From NCBI GenBank assembly GCA_905160935.1, contig CAJHZI010000778.1:242501-306500 (forward strand): a stretch of 64,000 bases of DNA, read 5' to 3'. The DNA comes from Enchytraeus crypticus. Taxonomy: Eukaryota; Annelida; Clitellata; Enchytraeida; Enchytraeidae. Under the pieces are notes generated by a model, which did not search any database, was not told where the DNA came from, and saw only the letters and a list, made by a program, of their open reading frames with translations. A program made the translations under genes and the position numbers. This document shows positions 49,501 to 59,599 of this stretch, in pieces (positions within the stretch are counted from its first letter, which is position 1; every line of letters begins with the position of its first letter).

Positions 49501-52500
49501 TCAAACCATTCCAAACGCAAGCCGTGGCAGAAGGCCAGGCTCAAACACCTAGCAAGGCATTTGTTCTCGGCTGAATGAGTAGACCCAAACCATCTGACCG
49601 AAGACCATGACGCTGATGACCCTGAGAAGCATATTGAAGGTCAGTAGAGAGATATTCTGGTCCACAGCCGTGCAGTGACCGCCACGTTAGGCCATCATTA
49701 AGCAGACTAAATCATTAATTTTTGACAAAGCCAACCATCTACTCCATATTCATACTCCATTTATATTATAGTATAGTTAACATTTAACTTTCATTCGTGA
49801 CAGTTTAAAATCTATCGAATAACGATGGTCACGAATGGTCACATTCATAGTACTAATTAATATATTAATTAAATAATTAATAACAATTAAATAATTATTA
49901 ATTACTAATTTTCAGCGTGAAGTATAACATAACAATTCCCCCTCAACTGTTATTATATTATAATCAAATTTTATATACAATTCCAGTTATTTTTGCTTCT
50001 TAATCATTCATAGATTAATTATTTGATTAATTACTATTTTCAATCAATTGCTGATGATAGAAATGAATGGAGGAATGTTGCCGCCCTATGTTCGGTACAG
50101 AACTCAAGGAACTGATGATAATGATTATGATGAATTACTATTTTCAGGTCACAGTGAGATAATGCGAATATTGATATACTCGGGGGTGAGCCCCCATCAG
50201 GCTGATTGTTTTGGTCAGACCCCCCTACACCTGGCCTGTGTCAGTGGAAGCCTATCCTGTGTGAGGGAGCTCTGTGAACTGGTTTGAACCGGTTAATTTC
50301 TTTGTTTTTGAGGGAGCTCTGTGAACTGGTTGGAGCCGTTTGGTTTCTTTGTTTTTGAGGGAGCTCTGTGAACTGGTTTGAGCCGGTTTATTTCTTTGTC
50401 TTTTTATTGTAACTTGAACATTTTCATTTAACGTTTTTTGTAGTTTATTGCTATTGTATTCATGTCATGTCATGTGATCATCCTGGGGCTGGTTCCAACC
50501 AAAGATTTCTCTATGATGTTCCTCCACAAAACACTATTCTTTGCCATTTTCTCGATGTTCATTCTTTTTCTTCTTTCTGTTCTCCCATAAATGCTAACTC
50601 CAGCAGCCTTCAAGTCTTCTTCTAGGAAGTCCTTCCATCTTCTTTTAGGTCTTTCTGCTGTTTTCTTGCTGTCTGCTTTATAGTTAAATATCTTTCGAGG
50701 GTTTCTGTTATCTTCCATGCGCATAACATGTCCAGCCCATTTACATTGCATGTCAAGCTCCAGCTTGCCTGTTATTCGATCATTTCAGTAATTTACAGTT
50801 ACTTACCTTCTGATTGATACTGGCTAAAGCATGTATGATGTTTATATTGGAAAGATAGTAACAGATAACATAATAAAGTAAGTCCTGACATCCTATAGGT
50901 CTAGTTTTATCAATCTTCGTCAAGATGAATCTAGTTGTATGAGTAGTTTATTGACTAATTGATAGATTAGCTTATTGACTATTTAATTGAGTAGTACATT
51001 GACTAATTGATTGATTAGCTTATTGACTATTTAATTGATTAGTATATTGACTAATTGATTGATTAGCTTATTGACTAATGGATTGATTTATTTATTGACT
51101 AATTGATTGATTAGTATATTGACTAATTGATTTATGAGTTTCTTGACTGATTGATTGGCTTATTGACGGATTGATTAAGTGACTGACTGATTGATTAACT
51201 TATGGACTAATTGATGGATTAGTAAACTGACTGATTGATTGTTCACTTATTCACTTATTTACTGATTTATTGTAGGATAAGGTAGAAGTTAACCCAGTCG
51301 ATAAACAAGGCAGAACGCCGTGGGCTATAGCTTTAGGTCGTCAGCATTGTGACGTGGCAGATTATCTGAAGAACGAGGCTCGGAGACGATTCAGAGGCTT
51401 ACCAGACATTTACTGTTGGACTCTAATCTTTGGTCCACCGGGCAAAAACACCAAGATTGCCTTTATCTTCCTCATAGTCTGTTTAATATGGTGGGGCTAT
51501 CCATTGTACCTCATAAAGGTATCTTCTTATCTGTTTTGTTTTGTTCAGTTTCAAGTGCTTATTTTTTATTATTTAATTTTTAATTTGGCAACAAATACCT
51601 GGAAGTGTATTGACAGTCATGTGATCAACAGAACTTCGAACAAATAGTTCGAAATAATATTAAATTTTAATAGTTCAGAACTACTAAACAAATCGTGTAG
51701 ACACTTTCTAGCTGCTGTCTCAAATACACTATAAAATATTTTGTTGATTTAAATACTAAAGCCATTGTCAAGGATAATAGGGTATAATTTCAATGACTCA
51801 CAGGCTATCAGAAGCAAATGTTTCTTTTAAAAGATAATCTATTGACTGAAGCCAGTGGCGAAGTCGGTAAGATACTCGACCGCGGATCAGTATGTGCGGG
51901 GTTCAAATCCTGGGGTTCGCCCGTCACTGACATTGCTTTTCGAATGAGGAAACTAACGTTAACCTTAGCTTTACCAGCTTTTTTTAAAATACAAACTCAT
52001 TTCTGTTTATGGTATTGATATTTTTTGTAACCAGTATGTGCCACTATTGTGGACGGAGCAGAGACTGATGAACGTTGTATTTCTCTGCCTCAATGCCGTC
52101 ATGTGGCTCTCACTGTATGTATCATCACACAGGGATCCTGGCTTCATTCCTACCAATGCGATAGAGTACGATCAATGCCTCAAACAGGTTCCAATCAATT
52201 CACTTCTCATAACACTGACTTGCAGAAATTTTGCACAACTTACAACATTATACTTTTCTATGTAATTTTTTGCACTGATTTCAAACTGCTTTTGGTTTTG
52301 CTCTATCACCCTCTGTTGCTGAGATGTTGTGAGTTATATCATTTTAAAGTTTTACAGAATTATAGTTTTTGGATAAATATTTGAGTCATAATATGTATTC
52401 TATATATAATTATATAACACTTAAATTTAGTAATATAATATTTTTACATAATTTATAGGTTAGAGAATAAAGTTAATAATAACTATTTAGAAAGGATTAC

Positions 52501-55295
52501 TATGTGGCATGTAATTTCAACAGACTAGTAAGCATTATTAAGCAATAATTAGTAAGCATTACAGCATTATTAGTAAGCATTACTGGCTGGAGCCAGTGGC
52601 GATATGGTAAGATACTCGACCGCGGATCAGTATGTGCGGGTTTCAAATCCTGGGCTCACCCGTCACTGACATCGCTTTCGAGTGAGGAAACTGACGGTAA
52701 CCTTAGCTTTACCAGCTTTTTTTATTATAACATAACATAACACTAAAGGAAGCTATTGCATGCTTGTTTAAGACTCAATAAACCTTAGCTAACGCTATAT
52801 GTCTTATTCCTCTAAACAATTTATCTCTAAAGTGATAAGGTTCAGTTTAGCGTCCATTTTCATACCACAATGGATGCAGTTGGGAGCATTTCAGCTGAGA
52901 TTTCAACCCATGACCAAATGGAGTGCAATAGACAGGACCTGCCACAGAAGGGCTTTCTCGCGTTGGTCGCCTGTAATAGAGCCTGTAATTGCTTATTAAT
53001 ATTGTTATTATTATTATTAGTTTCCGGTGTTGTGTCCAGTTTATTTGAAGAATTGACCAACCGGTGACTGCACATGCCATAGAAGGCGACTAAAGCACAA
53101 AGATCCGTACCAAAATCGGAAAGGGCATTCAGTTGGTGAGCTCCAGAAATTGCTACAAAAATGTAAACGGATGGAAAAGTCTCAAGTAGGGGATTGACTG
53201 ATGACATGATGTAGGATAGCTTGAATTTTACACAGTCTATTCATATCCTGACCCTAGTTAAACTGGGATTCAAGGAAAGATGATGATGATGATGATAGAG
53301 TGCTAAAACTGTTTAATTATCTTATAGTATTTTTATAGATGACTACGTATGATGAGAGCAAGTCTTTTGCAGACAATCCACTGCGCCGACTCTGTCACAC
53401 GTGTAGATGTGTGAGACCAGTGAGATCTAAACACTGTGCTGTCATGGACGACAGTAGCATTCTAATTATGTTGTTGTTGTTGTTGTTGTTTGTATAGATG
53501 GCTACGTATGATGAGAGCAAGTCTTTTGCAGACAATCCACTGCGCAGACTCTGCCACACGTGTAGATGTGTGAGACCAGAGAGATCTAAGCACTGTGCTG
53601 TGTGTAACCGCTGCGTGGTCATGTTCGACCATCACTGTCCCTATGTCCTCAACTGTGTCGGCATCAACAATAGGTTCAGTCCATTCTTTAAAGGTAAAGC
53701 TAATGTTAACGTCAGTTTCCTCACTCGAAAGTGATGTCAGTGACGGGCGAGCCCAGGATTTGAATCCCGCACAAACTGATCCGTTTAGTTCATTCGCTTT
53801 AACTTCAAATTCTCTACACAAGTAATTTTACTATTCTACTAGAAATTTGAAGAAGCAATCCTAGTGGGTATCCTGTTTAATGTTTGATCAGCGAGTTCTC
53901 TTTTTAGCAATAATTTTTTATATGATTACCATCTACACTATATCTTGACATCAGTAAATCCCCTATTTTTCCATTTTTTTTAAAATTTGGTAGTAATTTC
54001 TGGAGCCTAGGCGCTCCCCAACCGAATGCCCTTGCTGAGGTTGGCTAGTCAGCAGTATCGGCGTGATATTTATAATTGTAGCAGTATATATGTGTAATAT
54101 TTGTTGTAATTTAATATTTACAATTGTAATAGTATATATGTGTAATATTTGTTGTTGCAGAGGCTGGTTTTTCTCGTTTGTTGCTAGTATATTTCTGATC
54201 ATACTGATCGGACAATACTTTGCGCTGTCATATCTGCAGTTGCGCCCCTGGGATACACTTGCAGTCTCTGGTTTTGCATTCCTCTGCCTCATGCTTCTTT
54301 TATCTGGCGTAGTGCTTGTCATAACGGTAACCTATTGAGCTTTTACTATACTTTCACTCTAAATACGTTTTAAAGTATAAGATTTTCACTAAAATTATCG
54401 GCTATGCATTCTACGCACTGTAGATTTTAATGTGAAATTTTTCATGGTTTCCGTTGTAACCACAAATAAATAATTTCCTATGCTATCTTCTGTTACAGTC
54501 ACTCACTGCCTGCAACAGGTTGCCAGTTAACACACTGAAGGCAGCTTCATTTACCTATCAAATTGCGTTATTGCTTACTGATTTATCCTGTTTCGTACTT
54601 GACTTGTTATTATTAGTAACTGTATTTTAATTTATTATTGCCTCTTTCGTATTATTGCTTGTTTATCTAACTACATGCACGTTCCTATTGTTTGTATAAT
54701 CTGTGCTGTGATGAACAAATATACGATATGAAACCGGAAAAAATTTTGAATTTAATAAATATAACCTCAAAACCTTCATTTCTAAATGATAGGTTGAATT
54801 TAATGAAGTAGCCAGCAATTCTTTTGTAAAAAATAATTTGTAAGCGAACTTTCTAATAAAATTCAACGTCAGAAAGGGCATTTGGTTTGTGAGCGCTTAG
54901 GCTCCAGAAATTGTTAGAAAGACTTAAACTAATTAATAAACTTAGAAAGTCTATTCGTATCCCGACCCTGATTAAACTGGGATTTAAGGGAAGATGATGA
55001 TGATGATATTTGTAATAAAATATGCATTCTGTCTTTAAAAACATCGGAAAAACTATACGAAATTAATTTGCCGACTATACTTGGTAATATTGTTTGTCAG
55101 CTGATGAACATGTGTCGCAACACGACGACCAATGAGAGATTCAACTATGAGCGTTACAGTTACCTGTTAGACGAACGCAAGCGATACAAGAACCCTTACG
55201 ACAGAGGCGTCGTAAAGAACATTCTAGAATTCTTCCATCTACAGCGCCCTCTGCTAAGAGAAAATGTCGATTTATTAAATGTATCTGTTTTGTAG
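46355..55295 (+). CDS. ZDHHC17: ankyrin-repeat DHHC palmitoyltransferase, ZDHHC17/ZDHHC13 type (10 exons)
   Basis: It attaches palmitate to cysteines of membrane and vesicle proteins, normally in Golgi membranes. Exons 46355-46578, 47563-47633, 48140-48309, 48682-48847, 50148-50281, 51276-51518, 52035-52187, 53498-53673, 54161-54326 and 55101-55295 join in frame to 565 codons plus stop. Residues about 75-290 form ankyrin repeats ([73 protein letters not shown]). A DPG motif follows, then the Cys-rich domain with catalytic DHHC (Cys at about residue 434), two membrane segments and a TTxE motif (TTTNE). It is shorter than human ZDHHC17 (632): the part corresponding to two transmembrane segments before DPG was not located, so an exon may be missing from this model, most likely in intron 6. 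Confidence 0.88.
47083..47225 (-). mobile_element. family-3 repeat copy
   Basis: taataacaattagagtgcta, ctgtcatccatgacaacatc, gcactatggagactaatcc, cagtccaaagataaaggg. ZDHHC17-like intron 1. Confidence 0.7.
47563..47633 (+). CDS. ZDHHC17: ZDHHC17-like exon 2 (ankyrin start)
   Basis: Acceptor tataatag; encodes [19 protein letters not shown] and IDSK; donor G|gtacgc, phase 1. Confidence 0.85.
48140..48309 (+). CDS. ZDHHC17: ZDHHC17-like exon 3 (ankyrin)
   Basis: Acceptor taatgtag; encodes [20 protein letters not shown] and [20 protein letters not shown]; donor gtatgc. Confidence 0.92.
48555..48620. repeat. (GAT)n microsatellite
   Basis: About 20 GAT/GAC triplets in ZDHHC17-like intron 3. Confidence 0.93.
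48682..48847 (+). CDS. ZDHHC17: ZDHHC17-like exon 4 (ankyrin)
   Basis: Acceptor ctgatag; encodes [32 protein letters not shown]; donor G|gtgtat, phase 1. Confidence 0.9.
48963..49028 (+). mobile_element. SINE-tail element with (TTA)n end
   Basis: ggacgtccctgacatcatcc, tgaatgaggaaactgacgtt, aaaccattattattatt. ZDHHC17-like intron 4. Confidence 0.6.
50148..50281 (+). CDS. ZDHHC17: ZDHHC17-like exon 5 (ankyrin), donor region tandemly repeated
   Basis: Acceptor ctattttcag; encodes [18 protein letters not shown] and [18 protein letters not shown]; donor CTG|gtttga. The exon end and donor recur at 47-bp intervals (to 50400). Confidence 0.9.
50263..50400 (+). repeat. 47-bp tandem repeat of exon 5 end and donor (3 units)
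   Basis: Each unit starts gagggagctctgtgaactgg and includes the donor gtttga or gttgga. Reading past the first donor meets GTT TGA, so outer donors would introduce a stop. Confidence 0.85.
50470..50760 (-). mobile_element. LINE fragment: C-terminal end of a second non-LTR retrotransposon family
   Basis: An open minus-strand run of about 93 codons reads [39 protein letters not shown] and [21 protein letters not shown] followed by RPKRRW is a common C-terminal signature of RTE-like retrotransposon polyproteins. ZDHHC17-like intron 5. A more decayed copy is at 5590-5905. Confidence 0.8.
50930..51245. repeat. (TTGA)-based tandem repeat before ZDHHC17-like exon 6
   Basis: Units of 24-28 bp such as ttgactaattgattgattag, ending about 30 bp before the acceptor. 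Confidence 0.9.
51276..51518 (+). CDS. ZDHHC17: ZDHHC17-like exon 6 (last ankyrin, first membrane segment)
   Basis: Acceptor atttattgtag; encodes [20 protein letters not shown], then [20 protein letters not shown]; donor AAG|gtatct. Confidence 0.9.
51848..51992 (+). mobile_element. SINE-1 copy, plus strand
   Basis: Reads gccagtggcgaagtcggtaag (A box) to ggttcaaatcc (B box), gaggaaac and ccttagctttaccagc, then a T run that could act as a Pol III stop. ZDHHC17-like intron 6. Confidence 0.88.
52035..52187 (+). CDS. ZDHHC17: ZDHHC17-like exon 7 (membrane segment and DPG motif)
   Basis: Acceptor tgtaaccag; encodes [20 protein letters not shown] followed by RDPGFIP; donor CAG|gttcca. The DPG motif is characteristic of DHHC enzymes. 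Confidence 0.9.
52584..52725 (+). mobile_element. SINE-1 copy, plus strand
   Basis: Full-length copy starting ggctggagccagtggc and ending ttaccagc plus a T run. The A box is degraded (gatatggtaag). ZDHHC17-like intron 7. Confidence 0.87.
53020..53300 (+). mobile_element. family-4 repeat, plus strand
   Basis: Starts ccggtgttgtgtccagttt and ends actgggattcaaggaaagatg, then gatgatgatgat. It ends about 40 bp before the duplicated exon 8 edge. Confidence 0.75.
53331..53441 (+). pseudogene. partial upstream duplicate of exon 8
   Basis: Repeats the exon 8 acceptor and first about 34 codons ([19 protein letters not shown] to RSKHCAV) with about six differences. It then runs into a 50-bp family-3 repeat end (catggacgacagtagcattc, (GTT)n). 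It lacks the DHHC motif and hits a stop if read on. Confidence 0.85.
53442..53490 (+). mobile_element. family-3 repeat 3' end between exon 8 copies
   Basis: catggacgacagtagcattc, taattatg, then (TTG)n. The GTT-rich tail lies directly against the acceptor of functional exon 8. Confidence 0.75.
53498..53673 (+). CDS. ZDHHC17: ZDHHC17-like exon 8 (catalytic DHHC domain)
   Basis: Acceptor tttgtatag; encodes [19 protein letters not shown] and [16 protein letters not shown]; donor AG|gttcag, phase 2. All zinc-binding Cys/His residues expected of a DHHC-CRD are present. Confidence 0.95.
53692..53785 (-). mobile_element. truncated SINE-1 copy next to ZDHHC17-like exon 8
   Basis: Starts at aaggtaaagc 18 bp after the exon 8 donor and stops at aaactgatccg, losing the A-box end. 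It is inverted relative to the copies at 51848 and 52584. Confidence 0.83.
54058..54158 (+). repeat. about 48-bp tandem duplication upstream of ZDHHC17-like exon 9
   Basis: agtatatatgtgtaatattt plus gttgt occurs twice. The second copy ends in the real acceptor gttgcag, the first in gttgtaat, which lacks AG. Confidence 0.85.
54161..54326 (+). CDS. ZDHHC17: ZDHHC17-like exon 9 (two membrane segments)
   Basis: Acceptor gttgttgcag; encodes [20 protein letters not shown] and [20 protein letters not shown]; donor gtaacc. About 48 bp of upstream intron is tandemly duplicated (54058-54158). Confidence 0.92.
54590..54730. repeat. family-6 repeat, reversed fragment
   Basis: gtttatctaactacatgcac, gttcctattgtttgtataat, ctgtgctgtgatgaac, the reverse complement of part of 39555-39690. 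ZDHHC17-like intron 9. Confidence 0.6.
54865..55005 (+). mobile_element. family-4 repeat, 3' half
   Basis: caacgtcagaaagggcattt, gcttaggctccagaaattg, ctgggatttaagggaagatg, gatgatgat. It ends 95 bp before ZDHHC17-like exon 10. Confidence 0.7.
55101..55295 (+). CDS. ZDHHC17: ZDHHC17-like exon 10 (C-terminal, TTxE motif)
   Basis: Acceptor tttgtcag; encodes [37 protein letters not shown] and ends LLNVSVL plus [15 protein letters not shown] corresponds to the TTxE region of ZDHHC17/13. Confidence 0.92.
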   Translation: MMNMCRNTTTNERFNYERYSYLLDERKRYKNPYDRGVVKNILEFFHLQRPLLRENVDLLNVSVL

Positions 55296-55317
55296 AAGTA
55301 GATGTGATGTTGTGATA

Positions 55318-55318
<1 letters not shown>

Positions 55319-55362
<44 letters not shown>
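55319..55362. repeat. (TA)n microsatellite
   Basis: About 21 units, 24 bp after the ZDHHC17-like stop codon, so probably in its 3' UTR. Confidence 0.95.
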
Positions 55363-55363
<1 letters not shown>

Positions 55364-55924
55364 GTATGTATTTGTTTAGGAAAATTAAAAATTGGTTAAT
55401 TATTAATTAGATTACTAGGAAAATTGTTCAGTGAGTGATTACTAGGAAGCAATTAAAATATTGTAGAATTTAGCAAATTATTATAATTTAATTTTCTTAC
55501 ATGTAATTTTATTTTATTACATGTAATAACTAATTTTATTAAATGTAATGTAATTGGTATACAAGATACATAACTGCATTTCTGGAATTTTCATAAACAT
55601 GACATTCCACATTGTGCCTTATTTTTCCTTCACACGCAGCATATTTTATATTGTATATTTTTTTTTTTTTTTTATTAGGCGTGCAAGTTGATCAAATGCT
55701 TTCATGTCCAATTGGTTCCTCTATTTCACTCAGTAATGCTTAGTAGAGTTAGCTTTAGTTTTGCTATATTTAATGTATGATTTTTCTTATTGCAATTATA
55801 AATAACTTGTTTAACGAATGATCTTCCAGTTGTTGTTTTAAGTTCTGCTGCAGTGTTTTAAAATTATGTTTCTGATCTGCTTTAATTTCTTTTTATATGA
55901 ATTGATTTGTAGTGACATGTGATG

Positions 55925-55990
55925 GTGGACGTCCCTGACATCGTCCTTGTGTGAGTTAACGGACGTCAAACCTACGTTATTATTATTATG
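55925..55990 (+). mobile_element. SINE-tail element with (TTA)n end
   Basis: ggacgtccctgacatcgtcc, tgagttaacggacgtcaaac, ctacgttattattatt. Confidence 0.55.
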
Positions 55991-56495
55991 TCTGATATTT
56001 TTATTAACCCGTGGAGAATTTCAATAGCTTGTGTGTAATAGCATTTACCAGACACGTTCTGAACTAATACTACGGTAGACGAAGTCATTGTCTTTCATGA
56101 TTTACATTATAACTATCTGTGAATAATAACTACGTTATTATTATACTTAATCTCTTGCTTCCATTCGTTGTGCTATAGTTTTTCTACTTTGTCGTATTGA
56201 TGCTTCTGTATACTTCGTTTCGTGAGACTTATTTTTAAATTAATTTGTGTATTTTTATAATATTTGTAAAGATCTCAAATTTTGTAAAATGATTTCTAGT
56301 GTGGTATTGTTGTAACTGATGTTAACTATTGCTTATTGGATTTAGTTGGGATCTAGTTGGTAGATTTATGCAGATACTGTTCTTTTTGACAACTATCTTA
56401 TTTATTTTTTATGTAGCATTCTATGTAATCTGGTTAGCTGTTATATAAAAATAGTTGTTAATTAAACACTGTAGACTAAGTTGGTGGTAAAAATC

Positions 56496-56624
56496 TGGTA
56501 AAGCTAATGTTAACGTCAGTTTCCTCACTCGAAAAAGATGTCAGTGACGTGCGAGCCTAGGATTTGACCCCGCACATACTGATCCGCGGTCGAGTATCTT
56601 ACCGACATCGCCACTGGCTCTAGC
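56496..56624 (-). mobile_element. SINE-1 copy downstream of ZDHHC17-like gene
   Basis: Near full length from ctggtaaagctaatg to gccactggctc. The B box is slightly altered (gatttgaccc in antisense). Confidence 0.85.
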
Positions 56625-57060
56625 CGTGGCTCATTTACTTGATAAGATAGAGATCACATATGGGAAGATTTGCTGAAGCTTCTCTGGCGATCAGTTGTTT
56701 AGTGGAAACAGACGTTAAATTAACTCTAACTTTATATTGTATTCTATTGTCCTGCGCTATGCTATTCTTTAGTGACTATGAAGGGTAGATTTAATGCTAA
56801 ATCTGTAATTTAAAGATAATTGTGGTCAGTTTATTTAATATTAATGGTAAGCCTGTATTTTAAAGACAGTTATAGTAAGTTTATTTAAGAGGCTTAACAT
56901 AATGTACGCTGAGGTGTGTTCAAGTAATGTAAGATATTAACTATGGGCCTACAGTTTTATTTAACTACAGTATGTAGATTAAAATGCTAATATGTAAAAT
57001 TAAAGAAGATCTGGTTATTCAAATAGCTACGTGTAAATGTAGGAAACGAGTAGTTACTTG

Positions 57061-57207
57061 CTAGGGTGAGTGAGAGAGAAAGAGAGAGAGAGAGAGTGAG
57101 ATAGAGATAGAGAAAGCAGAAAGAGTGAAAGAGAGCAGAGAGAGAGAGAGAGTGAGAGAGAGAGAGAACAGAGAGTGAGAAATAGTGAAAGAAAGAGAGA
57201 GAGAGTT
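57061..57207. repeat. (GA)n purine tract
   Basis: About 145 bp nearly pure purine on the plus strand. Confidence 0.93.
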
Positions 57208-57364
57208 TAAACTAATAACTAAAGTATTCGAGATGAGGATACCAGTAGACAGTACTGTCAATCCTACTTCCTGTTTGACTTATGCATTGCTAACGGAAAT
57301 TAATATAGGCTAGAATTTCTAATTAAATTAATTCAAATTATGCTTTTGATGACCATTATCCCCG

Positions 57365-57640
57365 TGTTGTTTCAGGATTGTTTGAAGAATAGACCAACCG
57401 GTGGCCGCACGTATCGTAAAAGGCGACTAAAGCACTATGATCCACACCAACGTCAGAAAGGGCATTTGGTTGGTGAGCGCCGAGGCTCCAGAAATTACTA
57501 CTAAATTGTCTAAAACGAATGGAAAAAGAGGGGATTGACTACTATATGGAATGAGACAAAGAGGATTGGAGAATGTCTATTCGTATCCTGACCCTGTTTA
57601 AGCTGGGATTAAAGGGAGGAGGAGGAGGTTGATGATAATA
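57365..57640 (+). mobile_element. family-4 repeat, near full length
   Basis: gttgtttcaggattgtttgaa, aaggcgactaaagcac, cgaggctccagaaattac, gctgggattaaagggagg and a GAT-like tail. Confidence 0.75.
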
Positions 57641-58824
57641 ATGATACATTTGTTTGCCATCAACTAAAAGCTGCCATCTGAGCAGCGAGATCTAACGTTC
57701 CAAAGTTAGAGGGTATACATGTACATCGATCTCCGATCTTTTCTCCACAGTCTTAATATTCCGTGAGAGCTCAATATGCAGTTTAGCATCTATTTAATAG
57801 CATAATGCGTGACCATCGACGAGCCAGAAGATATTCAATATCATAGACAAACAATAACAGATTCACTAGTAGGCTAGAATAGCACAAAATACAGTTTTAG
57901 ACAGTAGTTCATGTATATAGCTAAGAATTAATTGTCTAATTTGGGCCTATATATTCGTATAGCCTCATCTAAAATGAGAAAATAAAAATATCTTTAATTA
58001 AGTGCATTGAAATATGCCCTCTGCCTCGTGCTTGTCACATTCAGTAAAGTAAAATTCTAAGCTATTGAAAGAAACAGCACTTGGATAATAGAACAAACCA
58101 AGGGAATAATCTTCCCAACTATTTATTATGTGCTATTTACAATGCTAGATTTAATCGTGAACAATCAAATCATAATAAAAGTTTTTCTTATTTTATGATA
58201 ACATCGCACAAATTATTCTGACCCTAGCTAACTACTGTAGTATTCAAGGGAAGATGATGATGATCACAAAAGTATACTATCTGCCATAGCCAAGAAACTT
58301 GGTCAGAGTAAATAGGCTTCTGTTGGTTCGGATTTAGAAAATAGGCTCCTGCAATAAAATCGGTTTTAGACTGAATGAGATAAAAGAGTAACAAAAACAA
58401 TAAAGAATTCTATCCGAGTGATTATTTGTAGTATTTGTATTTATAATTTTTTATTTTTCATACATCTCAGTTCTTATTATGATCATAAATTTTTAAAGAG
58501 GAAGTTTATTTGTCAGTGTAACGCATAGTATAGTTGGTAGTTTTACAATGTCGGTCTTATGGTTCGTATGCGACTATTGTTAAGTTAGGTCTATTCATAA
58601 TTAATTAATTAATCATTAATGTTGTTTTATAATCAGTTCAGGACTAGGGCTTTATTACTATGTCTGTGCCACGGGTATGCGTGCATTACGCATTCATTGT
58701 TGTACTAATTTTTGAAAGATGGTGAATCTTGAAGTTTTGGAGTAAAATGGGTATAAATTATTAAGCGGCGATATCAAAATAGTCTTAAAACTGGTCATCT
58801 TGTAAAAAAAAGTAAAAGTAAACA

Positions 58825-59055
58825 CGCATTATAGTGAAATGATCAACTATGTTGATATCTATCACTTTTTAATACCACATGTTTAAACCAGTATCCAATT
58901 TATAGTCCATTTTCCGTATAGCCAGTCCAGTGAATGTCCGAGATTTTACTCTCAGATCAGTGCGGCCGGGATTCGAACCCACGAGGGTTCAAATTCACCT
59001 CAGGATCTGGCATTTAAAACTTCATGACGTTACCCTTACGCTATCAAGACATTCA
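58825..59055 (-). mobile_element. SINE-2 copy upstream of BRSK
   Basis: Near full length: cacgcattatagtgaaatga, gattcgaacccacgagggtt and acgctatcaagacattc. Confidence 0.82.
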
Positions 59056-59439
59056 TAGTATAGTGAATATATATATAATAATATATTGTATAGTGGTGAA
59101 TCGAATTCAAAATGCGATCTTGGTCTTCCCAGGATTTTAGCAAATATTAAATTTCAAAATATTCTCTTGGAGCTCCAATATTGGTAGGGTGGGGGTGGGT
59201 TTTAGGCTATAAATAAAGAAAAGTATAACGTTTGTTTCCGTATCACAAATGACACTGGCATGGCCGTAGTTACTTGTGAGACAATTCGCGGTTTAAACCT
59301 CAACAGTGGCGTAAACAACAGATTAGTCAGAATTTGGTATTCTGTAAGCTTTAAATTAAGATTTAAAGTAAGACGTAGCTACGCCACTGTTTTTGGAGGT
59401 TTGCACCGGGGTGTAACTTAAACCATGGACTAAGACGTT

Positions 59440-59530
59440 TTATTTACAAAGCATGCTGATTGGCTGATCAGCCTGAAGGAGAGCGCTGTCATTGGCTGGG
59501 TGCTAGAATTTTTGGCGAGTGGCCTTGAAG
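59440..59530 (+). promoter_or_regulatory. candidate BRSK promoter with two inverted CCAAT boxes
   Basis: GATTGGCTGATC (ATTGG at 59459-59463) and TCATTGGCTGGG (ATTGG at 59491-59495) are the same-strand inverted CCAAT motif, 32 bp apart, about 570 bp before the BRSK start codon in locally GC-richer DNA. NF-Y often uses such paired sites. Position relative to a transcription start is unknown. Confidence 0.35.
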
Positions 59531-59599
59531 TTAATAACCACGCAACATTGCTAGTGAATACCATTTTTCTGATTTGCGGGTTATCTCTGATCGATGGTG

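Noticed and set aside
53674-53734. Continuation [12 protein letters not shown] of the DHHC exon
   Set aside because: Read-through past the donor at 53674 into intron and SINE-1; exon 9 joins in phase at NNR|GWFF.
59285-59390. Small MITE with inverted ends around aacagtggcgta / tacgccactgtt
   Set aside because: Inverted arms are visible, but no target duplication or second copy with both ends was found here, so it is not called as an element.
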